NCBI GenBank assembly: GCA_947652115.1
Contig: OX393570.1
Location: forward strand, 14,015,227-14,079,226
Source: Blastomussa wellsi
Lineage: Eukaryota > Cnidaria > Anthozoa > Scleractinia > Plerogyridae
DNA length: 64,000 nucleotides
Direction: 5' to 3'
The position numbers and the translations under genes are program-made. The notes under the pieces were generated by a model. It had not been told where the DNA came from. It saw only the letters and a list, made by a program, of their open reading frames with translations, and made no database searches. Within the stretch, counting starts at the first letter, position 1, and every line of letters starts with the position of its first letter. This document shows, piece by piece, positions 9,661-21,733 of this stretch.

Positions 9661-12600
9661 CTATTTACAAACAAAGTCCTTCATCCACTTGGGGTTTTCT
9701 CTTTTCCTAACTGGACGACTCTGCGGTCGTTCAGGAGCAGGACTCAGCAGAGGAGGTGCAGCAACGGTTTCGTAATCTTGCTGAATTCCGCCTACTGGAT
9801 TTTGCTCAGAAGTTACTCCTTCCTTGGTGTTTGTGTTAGTTGTTGATAACTGCATTTCCATTCTTCTCAATGACTCGATATGGCTCAGGTTCAAACGTTG
9901 GTGACAACTTGTTTTCTCGATTCTGACGTAGTAGGATCAAGTCGCCCTCTGATATGTCGCTTGTCGTTGCATGTCTCTTTGAGTCAGCATACTCTTTCTC
10001 TCTTAACTTTCTGCGGCCATACCTATCTCTGAGAAGAACTTGCCACTCTGCTTCAGTAGCTTGTTCACGAGGAGGTTGAACTTGAGGCAACTTATCCCTT
10101 AGCTTCCTTCCCATAAAAAGCTCAGCTGGAGACAGCGACGTCACAGTTTTGGGAGTGCTGCGATACTGGAAAAGAAAGTCTTGCACTTCTCTTTTCCAAT
10201 CCTTGGCTTGCAGCTGTGCTATTCTGACTGCCTTCAGGAGGGTTTTGTTGAGCCTCTCTACTTCACCGTCACTTTGAGGCCAATATGGGATGCCTTTCTT
10301 GTGATCGATTGCCAAGTACTCAAGGAATCCTTCGAATTCTCGTGAGGCAAACGGTGGACCATTGTCACTTCTGAGGGTTTCAGGCAAACCGTGAGTGCGA
10401 AACATGTTCTCAAGACATTTGATAACAGCTCCTGCGTCAGTTTTGGTCAGAAAAGCTATTTCTGGCCACTTAGAATAGTAATCAACCACAACGAGTAAGT
10501 GTCCTTTCTTCGGAATCTCTAGTAAGTCCACAGCAATTTCACTCCATGGTCCTTGGGGTAGTGGCGTTGACCTTATCGGTTCTGGCTTTGGTCTGGGTCC
10601 AACCAGTTGGCATGGATAGCAGGCTCTGATTAACTTTTCAACCTGTTTGTCAAGATCTGGCCACCACACTTTCTCTCTTAATCGAGATTTTGTTCGTACC
10701 ATCCCTTGGTGACCCTCATGAGCAAGTTGAATGGTCTGCTTCCACAATTTCTCTGGCATTACGACCTTGTTTCCTCTCATGACTAGCTGTCCCATTATCC
10801 AGAGTTCATCCTTAATGGCTTTGTAGGTTGTTTCCTGGAGTTTCATCCAATCACCAGAGGCGATGGCATGGCGAACCAGTTGCAGGGTAGGGTCTCGCTC
10901 TGATTCTCTCTCGACTAGGTGAGGTGATAATGCTGCCGGTATGGCATCAGCAACTATGCTGCGTGCATATTTTTCTGTCTTCTTGATGGCTGCATCAGGA
11001 GCACCATCTACTGGCAATCTGCTCAATGCGTCAGCGGCGTTTTCTTTGCCGGGGATGTGTCTGATACTATACTTAAACTGTTGCATGTATAGCAGCCATC
11101 TTTCAATTCTGGCTGAAGGTGGTTTTGAATGTGGACCAAGAACAGTGATCAGCGGCTTATGGTCTGTGCAGACTTCAAACTCGTTTCCATGGATGTACAG
11201 GAAGAACTTTTCACAGCCCCACTTCACTGCCAGGGCCTCCCTCTCAAACTGGGAATATCTGCTTTCTGGAGGGGTCAGTTTACGGCTAGCATAGTGTACA
11301 GGTCTGTACTGGCCATCGTCTTGCTTCTGTTCCAAGACAGCTCCGATACCTACTGGAGAGGCATCTGTAGTGACACGGGTCTCTGCACCTTGTTTGAAGA
11401 ATGCCATAACCGGTGCCTGTGTGAGCTGCTCTTTGACTGCTTGGAAAGCTTTCTCTTCAGCGGTGCCCCATTTCCATTTGGCATGTGCTTTGGTCAGGTC
11501 CCACAGTGGGCTGGCAATGATCGCAAAGCTGGGGATGAACCTTGAGCAATATTGTGCCAAGCCAAGGAAGCTTCGCAGCTCTGATTGGTTGCTTGGCCTT
11601 GGTGCCTGCGCAATCGCTTTCACTTTGTCATCAGATACTTGGAATCCTTTGTCACTTAACACGTTTCCAAGGTACTCCATGCTGCTCACACCTATCTGGC
11701 ACTTGTCATAGTTCAGCGTTAAACCACTCTCTTCTAGTTTCTTCATCACTTGATTCAGCCTTTCGTCATGCTCTTCTTCTGAAGAACCAATTACACGGAT
11801 GTCATCGTGAATGTTTACTGCACCAGGGCAATCTTTGAGGATCTGCCAGATGATGTGTTGAAATTTCTCGGTGGCCATGTTTACACCAAATAATAGACGT
11901 TTGTAGCGGTAAAGACCATTTGGTCCTGCGAAAGTGGTAATGTCTCTTGACTCTGGAGCAAGTTCAACTTGGTGAAATGCCATGTTAAGATCCAACTTGG
12001 AGAACACCTTTGCCCCTGACATGTCTTGCAGTGTCTCTTCAATAGTTGGCACAGGGTGCTTTTCTCTCAGTATCGCTTGATTAGCTTCCCTCATGTCTAG
12101 ACATATGCGCACATCACCGTTTGGTTTTTCCACAACAACAAGGGGATTAATCCAACTTGTAGGCCCATTCACCTTTTCTATCACATCAAGTGCTTCAAGT
12201 TCCTCCAATTTGTCAACAACTTTTTGTTTCCTGCTGAATGGAATTCTTCGCATAGCTTGGGCAACAGGAGTGACAGTTTCATCTACATGCAGCTTTAACT
12301 GAAAATTTTTCAATTTTCCAAGGCCAGTAAACACCTGTGGGTACTTTGCTTTAAGTGCAGCTTTCTTATCAGTGACCTCTCTGAACTCACAAGCATTTAC
12401 AGTCACGCCTATTCTCAAGACACCTAATTCTTCAGAGGAACTTCTGCCTAACAGTGTATCTGCGGTGCCTGGCATTACAAAGAACTCGGCCTTCAACGAC
12501 GTTTGTGTATCAGGTACACAAATGTTCAACATGCATTTTCCACTAAGCTTTAAAGGTTCCTGAGATGCATAAGCATAAACTTTCCTGTCAGTCTTCAACA

Positions 12601-13630
12601 ACTCTAGCTTCCCTTTGGACACTTTATCAAACATTTGCTCAGACATCAGGTTACAGGTGGCACCAGAGTCTATGATGACATTAACAGGCTCGTTTTCAAT
12701 CATAAGAGGTAACGTGTTTGACTCACCATCTGAAGTGCTGAAGACATAGTATCCACCGTCTTCACTGGCGTCGCTTTCTTCCATGTTACTTTGATCAGGC
12801 TGGTCGTCTACCTTTCGTACGCTTCGTTTTCTTCCAGATTTCCCTCTACGTCTACTATCGCCTCTTCCTTTGCCCTGTTTATCTTGTTTCGTTCGACAAC
12901 AGACTTCCATGTGCCCACGGTTTCCACATTTACTGCAGGTATGCTTCTGAGAAACTTCACAATCTTTCGCCATGTGACCCGTTTTGTCGCATCTCCAACA
13001 TTTGCCCTGCCATGGCTGTTTGCCCTTCGCTCCTTTATCACTTTTTCCTCGGTCGTCCCAGGTACGATTCACAGTGTCTTCGCTAACAAGAACCATAACA
13101 TCTTTTTGGTGATAGGTGCTAACGATTTCCAGTAGTCGAGTAAGGCTGAGGTTTTCTTCGCGGAAGAACTTGCCTTTCAGTTCCTTGTTCGTGACATGCG
13201 AAATCACAATATCTCTAACTTGGTTGTCTTCTTCTTCGCCATAATCACAGTGTTCCGCCAAACTTTTCAGGCGCGTAACAAAGTTGTTGATCGTTTCACC
13301 CGGGTTCGGTTTGGTCGCAAGCAGCTTTTGTCTCGCTAAAGGCACATTCTTCTTGACTTTAAAATGATTCGACAAACATGTCATTGCTTTATCAAATTCT
13401 TTAGCGTCCCCCTGTACTTCGGCTGGATAGGTCTTGAAAATTTCTCGAACTCCTGGGCCGGCAAGATGCAAGAGGAGAGCTCGCTTTTGCAGTTTGTCTT
13501 CTACTCCTGACGCTGACACGTACAGTTCGAACTCAGCTTTCCACTTGTCCCAGCGTTACGCCAGGGTGGCTGGTTCCCCTATGCAGTCGAAAGGAGCAAT
13601 ACAAGGTAATCCACTTAATGTTACCGCCAT
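9661..13630 (-). pseudogene. Gypsy-1 gag-pol polyprotein, nearly intact
   Basis: The main open frame runs from about 13555 to 9836, with over 1,200 codons. Numbering from a GTG at 13519, the order is: Gag; two CCHC zinc knuckles (CWRCDKTGHMAKDC near residue 174 and CSKCGNRGHMEVCC near 195); aspartic protease with DSGAT near 284; reverse transcriptase (VFSKLDLNMAFHQVE, IHDDI in place of YxDD); RNase H (TTDASPVGIGAVLEQ); and integrase with an HHCC finger and a DDE core (RSDNGPPF...SDGEVERLNK). The natural start is probably the ATG at 13628-13630, but an in-frame TAA at 13556-13558 follows 24 codons later and cuts off the head of Gag. Near 9840-9860 the frame also changes: a proline-rich tail ending KWMKDFVCK at 9661 lies in another frame. 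The element is otherwise coherent. Either lesion could be a sequencing error, and neither affects the enzyme domains. Confidence 0.9.
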
Positions 13631-13643
13631 CCTCGTCGCCAAA

Positions 13644-13779
13644 TGTAGCGTTTACGGATTAAACCAGGACACGATTTATGAACACAACGTCTTTAATCGT
13701 CCTTTTCAAGATGGCGTCCCTCCAACAAGCACATGGTCATACCCAAATAAGGAAATCCCAAATATGGGCATACACTACA
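13644..13779 (-). repeat. Gypsy-1 5' LTR
   Basis: 136 bp, identical to 9380-9515. It is flanked on the right by CCGGC (13780-13784), the duplicated target. Confidence 0.95.
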
Positions 13780-13784
13780 CCGGC

Positions 13785-14235
13785 TACTCTGGTCATAGCA
13801 ATCAGTTTGTGACCAAAGAGCTCACCTATAACAGCCACCTACTCTTCCAGTCGATGACACCTACTTCAAAACATTTTGAAACCCCGGGATCACTATACAG
13901 CTTTTTCGCTTTGACATTTTGTATGCCGTTTATAAAAGAAACGTTACTGGGATTCCTATGGATGTCAGATTTCCTCCAGAGACCGCTGCAGTCTGAACTT
14001 GTGTTTCCATGACTTAATTTGAGGAAGTTGAACCTGCAAAAGACAAATAAGACACTATCAATGTGCAAAGTCCAGGGGTTCTTTCTCTCAAGGTTAAATT
14101 TCTTCAAGTTTCTTAAAGGTGCATTAACAGGAGTTTTCCACAAACAAAAACTCACTTTTGGAGGAACTGTCAATTGAATCCATAATCCAAGGAAACCACT
14201 GCATTGACCCAGGTCTAAAAACCAGCAATGACATG
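13785..14235. other. Intergenic stretch, no gene seen
   Basis: No supported coding sequence. The open frames here are short and without motifs. Confidence 0.45.
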
Positions 14236-14936
14236 AAATTATTTTGAGCTTATGGTGGTCATACAGTTTTAAGGGAGTAAATTAATTCTTTTGTAAAAAT
14301 AATGATCAGAAATGTTATATCTTTCTCTTATTTCTATTTGTTACAGTGTACAACTATCATATGCGACATTTGAGCAATAAAAATTGTTGCTTAGCCAAAA
14401 TGAATGATCGAGTACCTAGGACGGGACTGGGCTCTAGTACTTTCAAAGGCATCTTTCTAAACATCTACCCATACAACACCACCTCAAATTTCAGAAAGTA
14501 GTGATTGGCTCTGATTAAACATTCATGCCAAATAAAATAAAAACTTGTTAGCCGAGACAGATTTAAAATCACATAATTTCCTGTTTTTTCTAAAAATCTG
14601 TCTCACAGATTATTTTATTCAGCATGAATGTTTAACCAGAGCCAATTACTAATTTCTGCAAATTTGAGGTGGGGTTGTAGAGGTAGATTTTGAGAAAAAC
14701 TCCTTTGAAAGTATTGATACCCAGTCCCTTCTTATGACCTCTTAGGCACTCACTCTTTCATAATTTTTGGTTGTTTATTAGTAAGAATTTTTTTTCATTC
14801 AAATGTCGCATATAATGGTTGTACACGGTAACAAATAGTTATAAGAGAAAGATAAAACACTTCTGAGCATTTAATAAAAGAGTGAAAAGTTGGGGTCATT
14901 TACTCCCTCAAAACTGTAGTAAGCCACCTTAACATG
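14236..14936. repeat. Large imperfect foldback element (about 700 bp)
   Basis: The left arm contains TTTTAAGGGAGTAAAT (about 14268-14284), CTTTCTCTTAT and GTACAACTATCATATGCGAC. The right arm contains their reverse complements (GTCGCATATAATGGTTGTAC, ATAAGAGAAAG, ATTTACTCCCTCAAAA). Further inward, CTCAAATTT and AGAGCCAAT blocks also pair. The centre near 14560-14600 is unpaired. It is a MITE or foldback transposon without coding capacity. Confidence 0.8.
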
Positions 14937-15160
14937 TCTTCATGCGAAAACATGTGTTCTAACTTTCAAGTTATGAGTAAACACTACAGTGTGGCCATTC
15001 AAACGGCAGCTATTGATCAGTGCTTTCATGTGGTACTGTTTATTTAACAAATAAAGAAGCTTAAGCCATGTATTATACAAAAATTACCTGTATTTTACAA
15101 TTCCACCACCCCAAACCCTCTGACCTTCATGCCTGTATCACAACATCCAGGAAAGAAACA

Positions 15161-15397
15161 TTTTACAGTCTTTCCCGTAAAACCGTGAACACCAGAAATG
15201 TGTATGAAATGTTATTGTATTACAAAGAAAAAGCCAATCAGGAGTGAGAAAACTAAACCGCAAAAAGGCAACGGTCATTAGTTTGTGGTTTTGAGGTTTG
15301 TTCACGTGTCCTGAACTTTGCTGCGATTGGTCACTACACAATAAACATTCCAGAAATTTTTTCTGGTGTTCACGGTTTTACGGGAAAGACTGTAAAA
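15161..15397. repeat. Palindromic MITE, family B
   Basis: It begins TTTTACAGTCTTTCCCGTAA and ends with the matching inverted sequence ...TTACGGGAAAGACTGTAAAA. The arms include CCGTGAACACCAGAAAT and its inverse. The element is 237 bp with no gene. A partial relative lies at 7913. Confidence 0.85.
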
Positions 15398-15475
15398 ATA
15401 TCACACTGTAATTAAATCTTTGTCTGTTCATCAACAACATACATGTAACAATAGTAGAATAATATAATGTTATTA

Positions 15476-15643
15476 CAGGGTTGTCAGTAGGTTTTTGAGT
15501 AGCAGGTTCCATCCAAAAAGTAGGCGGCTATTTTCATTTTATTTCTCCAATATCATGCTTAGAACTAACCTACTAACATTCAGAGTAGCCGGCACATTAT
15601 TTCGGTGAAATGCACCGGTTGCCGGCTTATTTTGACAACCCTG
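15476..15643. repeat. Short MITE with CAGGGTTGTCA termini
   Basis: CAGGGTTGTCA (15476) and its inverse TGACAACCCTG (ending 15643) bound a 168-bp element. TATTA flanks both sides (15471-15475 and 15644-15648) as the likely target duplication. The CAGGG start is reminiscent of hAT-type termini. Confidence 0.7.
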
Positions 15644-15648
15644 TATTA

Positions 15649-17447
15649 GCTTGTTTGTACTAGTTGTCCAACAGTTCATCTCTCTAACACATTTTCATAT
15701 GAATGGTTTAGCACTTAGACTCGTTTTGACGCTGAGGCAAAAGAGAATTCGGAAATGGCCTATTTAAAGAAATCACACCAGACCAAGAACCGATGTTCAA
15801 TATTTCAAATTCAAACAAGGCAACAAGGCTTTCAGCCCAGGAATATTGAAAATTTGCATTTTTAACCAGAAAGCCTTGGAGTCAATTATTGAATGTGGAT
15901 ACTGCAAAGATGCAAAAAATGCAAAATTAATAAAACAATAAGAACAAAAAGATGGTTGTGTGCTCATGTAATGCCGACTCAAAATGAGTCCAGCTGGAAT
16001 ACAAATGAAACCAATTGACTTGCATGAAAAAGAACATCAAAATAAAGACCCATGTACAATGCAGGCAAGTTTTAAGAAAACTATGTAAACTAGACCTACC
16101 CCCTCCATAAATATATACTACTAACTACATGTTCCATATCCAAACATTAGAAGATTAAGATCCCTCAAAGACTGCCCTTACCAATTTAGTACTCTTGCAA
16201 AAAGCTTGTTCCTCCCCACCAATAAATAGAATCAATAAAAGAAATAACGATATTAAGAGAGAAAGAAACATCAGCCTCAGCTGGTTTTTTAGGGTTCTCT
16301 TTCCAGGTTTGAACTGGATTTAGAAATGTTGGTTTTCATTAAAACATTTAAGCAATCCTTTGCAACCTATCAAAGGAGCTTGTAGAAAGCATAAACTGCC
16401 TGTACAAAACAATTCTATGTGTATTTAAATCATGTACCAATAAACAAATAAATCTTACTTAGATGCACTTTAAAAGACCACTTCAAAGTGGTGATTTGCC
16501 TCTGTCCATGTGTCAAATCAAGCCTTTTTAGCAAAATCGTTCATAAAAAAGTTGGGTTTTCATTTTCATACAAATCAAACTCATTTCAACATCTTTGTTG
16601 CAAATGGAGGTTGGGTGCCCCGGGAAACTGGGGCTAGAGTTGCCGACTGCAACCCAGATACACTCCAAAAGTGTGCACTACCCACAACCCAGCCACGATA
16701 CCCCGCCCGCCTAATCCAACCCCAGCCCTAGCACCCATCACACTGAACTAGACGTTCAGTGGAAGAAACTACAAAGTAAAATAACAAGTAGCACTAAAAG
16801 GATTAGAAGCTAATAGGAAAGAGATAGCAAGGAGGGACATTAAAAAATGGGAGCTACAAAATCTCCCCATACACTGAGTAAAGCTACAAACACATGCTAA
16901 GGTGCATGGATAAAATGTACCATGTTCAACACATCAATCACTGAGTAAACTTGCTCCTCATCATTAACTAACCAAAGTTAAATTACATTTAAATAACTAC
17001 ATTTGATAACTAGTTCTGCACAAGGACTCATCTTGAAACAGAGACCAAAGGAAACTCAGAAATGGCCTACTGCACGTATTAGTTACAGATTACTTAATAA
17101 CTAATAAAGTTTTCAAGAGCTACATAAAATGGGTGTACAATGTATTTAATAACTTCAGGATACGTCATTTTACCCTTCTTCAAAAGACAGAATAACACAG
17201 ACCTGTTGACTGGCTTTAAAATGAGAAAAATGAAACATAAAACATAAAAATACTGGTATCCTATGACATTTTGAAATGGGTAGGTAATACAACTAATTCT
17301 TGCTCTCCTACCTTTTGTCTTTTCTCTTCCGTTTTAGTTTCAAATTCCCATAGTTTTTTATCTACCTCTTGTTTGTATCTAAAGAGGAAAGATATTTCTT
17401 GCATGAATTTGCATGACAAAATCAATTCACAGATTTACATTGTGGGG
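15649..17447. other. Intergenic stretch, no gene seen
   Basis: AT-rich non-coding DNA with short motif-free frames only. I see no RNA gene or convincing repeat. Confidence 0.5.
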
Positions 17448-17703
17448 TTTTACAGCACGACGTGCCTAAGATTAGTGTGGCCACCCAACAAACATTTTTG
17501 GCAAGTTAGCCAATCAGAGAGCATGAATTTGTTTGAGCTGTCCCACCTCCTTGTTAAAAGCGTGACAGGTTTCCTGACAACAGCTTTGAACATTGCAAGG
17601 AGGCGGGACAGCTCAAACAAATTCGCGCTCTCTGATTGGCTAATTATAACTTGTCAAAAAAGTATGTTGGGTGGCCACACTGAGGTGCGTTGCGCTGTAA
17701 AAA
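17448..17703. repeat. Palindromic MITE, family A, copy 2
   Basis: TTTTACAGCACGACGTGCCT at the left end pairs with the GCGCTGTAAAA end. The internal GTGGCCACCCAACAAAC and CCAATCAGAGAGC arms are the same as in the copy at 2801-3042. It has no coding content. Confidence 0.85.
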
Positions 17704-17846
17704 TAATTTTACAAAATGGTCAAACTTTGCACAGTTACAAAGTTAATGCAGTTACTATTATGTTAGTTATATAGTTCATGACTGCAATTTCTGTAACCAG
17801 CTGACACATTCTACTAAACCAAGGGGATCCCCAAGGGGATGCCACT

Positions 17847-18001
17847 TGAAACGATATTGTGCAATAGCGGCCTGGTTACCAGGCACTCAGTCAGGCAACC
17901 ACAAGTTTAACGTTGAGTGTATTTGACTTCATTGAGCTTTGGAATTATAGAGCCTTCACAAAGCTGTTCTTGTGTTTATTCAAGTCTCAAAGATCTTTAC
18001 A
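17847..18001 (+). repeat. Gypsy-2 5' LTR
   Basis: 155 bp. Its first bases (TGAAACGATATTG) have diverged from TGTAACAATATTG of the 3' LTR, and it ends TTTACA. Confidence 0.9.
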
Positions 18002-18116
18002 TGGTGTCAGGAAAGTGGTTACCTTGGTTTTACCCACAAAGATGCGTGTGAACGCAACAAACTAAAGCCAGAATAAGCTCCCTTAGAAATCCAACATGGC
18101 CGTCGCTTAATTCGGC

Positions 18117-18890
18117 TTGCTTCCACCAGAGCCTCTACAACTCCAACAAGGGAACACAGCCCAGAAGTGGAAGAAATTTAAGCAAACATGGCACAATTAT
18201 GAAATAGCAACCGGCGTAGCAAAGAAAGATAAGCCAACATGTGTTGCGACTCTACTCACTGTAATCGGCGAAGAGGCTGTCAATGTTTACAACACGTTCA
18301 CGTGGGATGAAGGAGGCGACGAACTCAAAATTGAAATAGTCTTGGAGAAGTTAGAGTCCTTTTGCAACCCCAAGAAGAACACTATATATGAACGCTATGT
18401 TTTTTTCTCGAGAAATCAAGACAGTGGTGAGTCCATCGACCACTACGTGAGAGTATTGAAAAACTTAGCGAACACTTCTGAATTTGGAGCACTCAAAGAG
18501 TTGCTTATCCGCGATCGGATTGTTTTTGGTATACAAGATTCCTCAGTAAGAGAACAACTCCTGAGAGATGCAAAGCTAACCTTGGAAACTGCAATCGAGA
18601 AAGTCAGGGCATCCGAACTCACCCAAATCCAACTGAAGCAAATAAAAGCGGACAAGACAACCGATGAATCAATTAGTGCCATTAACACCGAGAAACCTCC
18701 TGAAAAACTGCCTAATAAATTCCTTAAGATAGATTGCAAATTCTGTGGCAGAAGACATCCAAAGAACAAGAACCTCTGCCCAGCCTATGGTTCAAAGTGC
18801 CAGAAGTGTGGTCTTGCAAACCATTTTGCAAAAAGTGTAGAACGAAGGAAACAAGACAACCAAAAACAGGCAAACGACTCCATCTGGTAG
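18117..18890 (+). pseudogene. Gypsy-2 Gag
   Basis: About 250 residues of Gag. Helical capsid-type sequence includes WHNYEIATG and VVFGIQ-like RDRIVFGIQD blocks, followed by a knuckle region of the spaced type CKFCGRRH...CPAYGSKCQKCGLANHF. The last knuckle Cys is replaced (AKSV). Downstream sequence moves to another frame at about 18830, leading into the protease. No upstream ATG is needed beyond the leader. The structural role would be assembly of the retrotransposon particle; the copy is inactive. Confidence 0.8.
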
Positions 18891-19171
18891 AAATAGAAGA
18901 TGATAAGGAAGACGAATTCACCATCAACATGGTCACTCACAAAATCGGATCATTGAACACAAAGAGTGCTGATGAAGTTGCTAGTCAATTGTTTGTGACA
19001 ATGATGGTAAACAACAACGCTAATATCAAGTTCCAACTCAACTGTGGAGCGACCTGTAACCTTCTACCACTTAAGGACAATGCAAGGGTTATGGGAGATC
19101 CTGATGACCTCTATATTGAGAAAAGTAAGGCTAAGTTAACATGTACAATGGAGCAGTCATGTACCCAGTAG
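18891..19171 (+). pseudogene. Gypsy-2 aspartic protease
   Basis: The plus frame continuing from about 18840 reads NIKFQLNCGATCNLLPL, which aligns with the retroviral-type protease active site (D-T/S-G-A). The catalytic Asp has become Asn and the next residue Cys, so it could not cleave the polyprotein. The frame ends at 19171 and the rest of the domain lies in the frame starting at 19141. Confidence 0.75.
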
Positions 19172-20160
19172 GAAGGTGCAAACTCAAGTGCAAAAGAGAT
19201 GGTTCATCCCATGTCCTCGAGTTCCAAGTTGTTGATGGAGATGTGAGACCACTTCTGAGTGCAGAGTCGTGCCAAAGGTTGAATTTCTTAAAAGTTCTGG
19301 TGAAAGACTCCCTCCATCATGTGGATACAGTGACTCAAGACAGCCAGTATACGCCATCAACGTCAAAGACAGTCATTGATGACAACATCTTGACAGAGTA
19401 TGCAGATGTTTTTGAAGGCCTTGGATGCCTTGCAGACCCTTACCACATAGAGATTGACCCAATAGCACATCCAGTGATACACCCACAGTCATTGACAGAC
19501 AGTCATTGATGACAACATCTTGACAGAGTATGCAGATGTTTTTGAAGGCCTTGGATGCCTTGCAGACCCTTACCACATAGAGATCGACCCAACAGCACAT
19601 CCAGTGTTACACCCACCCCGCAAGGTACCTGTTACCCTAAGAAAGCCACTTAGACTGGAATTGAAAAGAATGGTAGAAGAGAACATTCTGGCCCCAGTGA
19701 GCGAAGCAGCAGATTGGGTATCAAGTATGGTTACAGTGGTTAAGGCCAATAAGCTCAGAATATGCATTGATCCCAAAGATCTAAACAGAGCCATCAAGCA
19801 GCCTCACTATCCTCTTCCTACCGTTGAAGAAGATGCTACCAGCCTTAGCAAAGCAAAGGTGTTGTCCGTACTAGATGCTAAAAAGTGGGCTCTGGCAGGT
19901 GCCTCTAGATGAAGCCTCCAGCAGACTCCCCGCCTTTAACACCCCTTTTGGTCGGTACCGCTAGATGCGCATGCCCTTTGGCATCCCCTCAGCACCCGAA
20001 GAATTCCAGAAGAGAATGAATGATACCTTTTGAGATATCAAAGGCACTGCAGTGATTGCTGATGACCTTTTGGTGTACGGAGAAGGAGACGACATAGAGA
20101 CCACCACTTCAGATCATGACAAGAACCTGAGGACAAGACAAAGACAAAGTCAGCTTGAGA
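19141..20160 (+). pseudogene. Gypsy-2 protease tail and reverse transcriptase, broken
   Basis: 19141-19509 and 19520-19912 carry the protease tail, the linker and the RT fingers (SSMVTVVKANKLRICIDPKD). The frame then fails inside the palm: after LSVLDAK the expected substrate-binding block is scrambled and stops occur. The catalytic region VIADDLLVYG is still visible in another frame near 20053-20082. A 130-bp tandem duplication (19371-19630) adds a further frame change. The enzyme is dead. Confidence 0.8.
19371..19630 (+). repeat. 130-bp tandem duplication inside Gypsy-2
   Basis: The segment beginning AGTCATTGATGACAACATC at 19371 recurs at 19501 with only a few differences. The unit of 130 bp is not a multiple of three, so it shifts the reading frame between protease and RT. 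Confidence 0.9.
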
Positions 20161-20873
20161 CTTACTGAAGTACCTTACATTGGCCATTTGCTTTCAGCCG
20201 ATGGAGTGAAACCAGACCCAAAGAAAGTAGAGGCAGTCGTGATGATGCCACAGCCCACTGATGTACAGTCAGTAAAGAGATTCCTGGGTATGGCAAATTA
20301 CCTCTCAAAGTTCTTGCCACATTTGTCCACAGTCACGGAACCACTGAGGCGACTTAAAGACAAGGATGTTGAATGGCACTGGATGAAGTCCACGAAAGAG
20401 CCTTTATAGATGTGAAGCAACTCATCACTAATCATCCCGTGCTTTGCTACTATGACGTGTCAAAAGAGATCACCCTACAATGTGACGCATCACAATCAGG
20501 CCTTGGAGCTGCTCTGTTGCAGGAGGGCCAGCCAGTTGCTTTCACATCAAGGGCACTTACGGCCACAGAAAAGAACTACGCCCAGATGGAGAAAGAACTT
20601 CTCGCGATTGCATACGCTTGCGAACGGTTTGATCAGTACCTCTTTGGCCGAGAGGTCACCATAGAGACTGACCACAAGCCCCTGGAGGCTATACTAAAGA
20701 AACCACTACTTACTGCCCCGAAGAGACTCCAGCGAATGATGATGCGCTTGCAGAACTACCAGCTAAAAGTTGTCTACAAGAAAGGCCAAGAGATGTACAT
20801 AGCAGACACCTTGAGTAGGGCGTACCTACTCGTACCAGACCATATCTCAGAGAATGAATTAGATCAGAATTAG
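20155..20873 (+). pseudogene. Gypsy-2 RT connection and RNase H
   Basis: 20155-20409 gives the RT connection (VPYIGHLLSADGVKPDPKK and FLGMANYLSKFLPHL). 20373-20873, in another frame, gives RNase H with the first catalytic Asp in LQCDASQSGLGAALL, the ELLAIAYACERF block and the final ADTLSRA. The domain itself is complete, but it is cut from its polyprotein by the frameshift near 20380. Confidence 0.8.
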
Positions 20874-20898
20874 AATTAGATCAGTAGAAGAAGTCGAC

Positions 20899-21733
20899 AT
20901 GACTAAACATGTAGCCGTGACCAGAGAGCGTCTTGCAGATTTTCAACAGAAAACTAAGGATGATCCAGTACTGCAGCAGCTGAAGAGAACTATTGAGCTT
21001 GGGTGGCCAGAGAGAAGGGAAGCAGTCCCACCAGAAATCCATGCATTTTACTCTTACCGACACGAGCTGACAGTACAAGATGAAATGCTCTTCAGAGGGA
21101 ACAGAGTCATAGTACCAGCGGCTATGAGATCCGAGATGCTCAAGAAAATCCATGCAAGCCACATTGACATGAGGGCTGCCTTCGGCGAGCAAGAGAAATC
21201 CTGTATTGGCCCGGAATGACTGCTGCTATCAGGGACCATATCTCTGCTTGTGGAACATGCAATTCATTCCCCATGGAACAGCCCAAAGAGCCCCTCGTGC
21301 CACAGAAAGTACATCAGAGTATATCATTGCAGTAGATGAATACTCCAATTTCTTTGAGTTACGAGCCCTGTCTGATACGAGAGCTTCATCAGTAATTACA
21401 AGTCTGAAATCGCAGTTTTCCAGGCACGGCATCCCCAACATTGTCAGGAGTGATAATGGTCCCCAATTCTCCCCATCAGATTTCAAAACATTTGCTCGAG
21501 AATGGGACTTTGAACATTCCACGTCCTCTCCATACCATGCTCGATCAAACGGAAAAGTTGAGAAAGCTGTTAACACGGCCAAACGAATCCTCAAAAAAGC
21601 AGTATTGGACCACAAAGATCCCTACCTCGCTCTACTCGACTGGAGGAATACTCCAACCGAAGGGCTCAATTCCTCGCCAGTACAGAGGCTGATGGGAAGG
21701 AGAACCAGGACTCTCCTCCCAACGTCAGCATGA
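20899..21733 (+). pseudogene. Gypsy-2 integrase
   Basis: 20899-21219 encodes the N-terminal integrase segment. The usual HHCC finger is partly lost: HASHIDMRAAFGEQEK has replaced the second His region, and a frame change follows. 21206-21733 carries the catalytic core with Asp in AVDEYSNF, RSDNGPQFSPSDFK and Glu in NGKVEKAV, then the NTPTEGLNSSP block typical of Gypsy integrases. Sequence to the 3' LTR is non-coding or decayed. Confidence 0.8.

Larger units (their letters stand above)
9380..13779 (-). mobile_element. Gypsy-1: Ty3/Gypsy LTR retrotransposon, minus strand
   Basis: Two 136-bp direct repeats (TGTAGCG...CACTACA) at 9380-9515 and 13644-13779 appear identical base for base. The host duplication CCGGC lies at 9375-9379 and 13780-13784. 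Between them lies one long gag-pol frame on the minus strand. On that strand, TTTGGCGACGAGG directly follows the 5' LTR (13643 leftwards) as the likely primer-binding site, and a purine-rich GAGAGGGA lies just before the 3' LTR. Identical LTRs imply a recent insertion. Confidence 0.95.

Noticed and set aside
9661..9894. Independent accessory gene downstream of Gypsy-1 pol
   Set aside because: Its first residues are another-frame reading of the pol end, and its Pro-rich tail fits the pol C-terminus after a frame change.
10941..13135. Several plus-strand open frames of 63-138 codons
   Set aside because: They lie opposite the Gypsy-1 gag-pol frame and show no independent motif.
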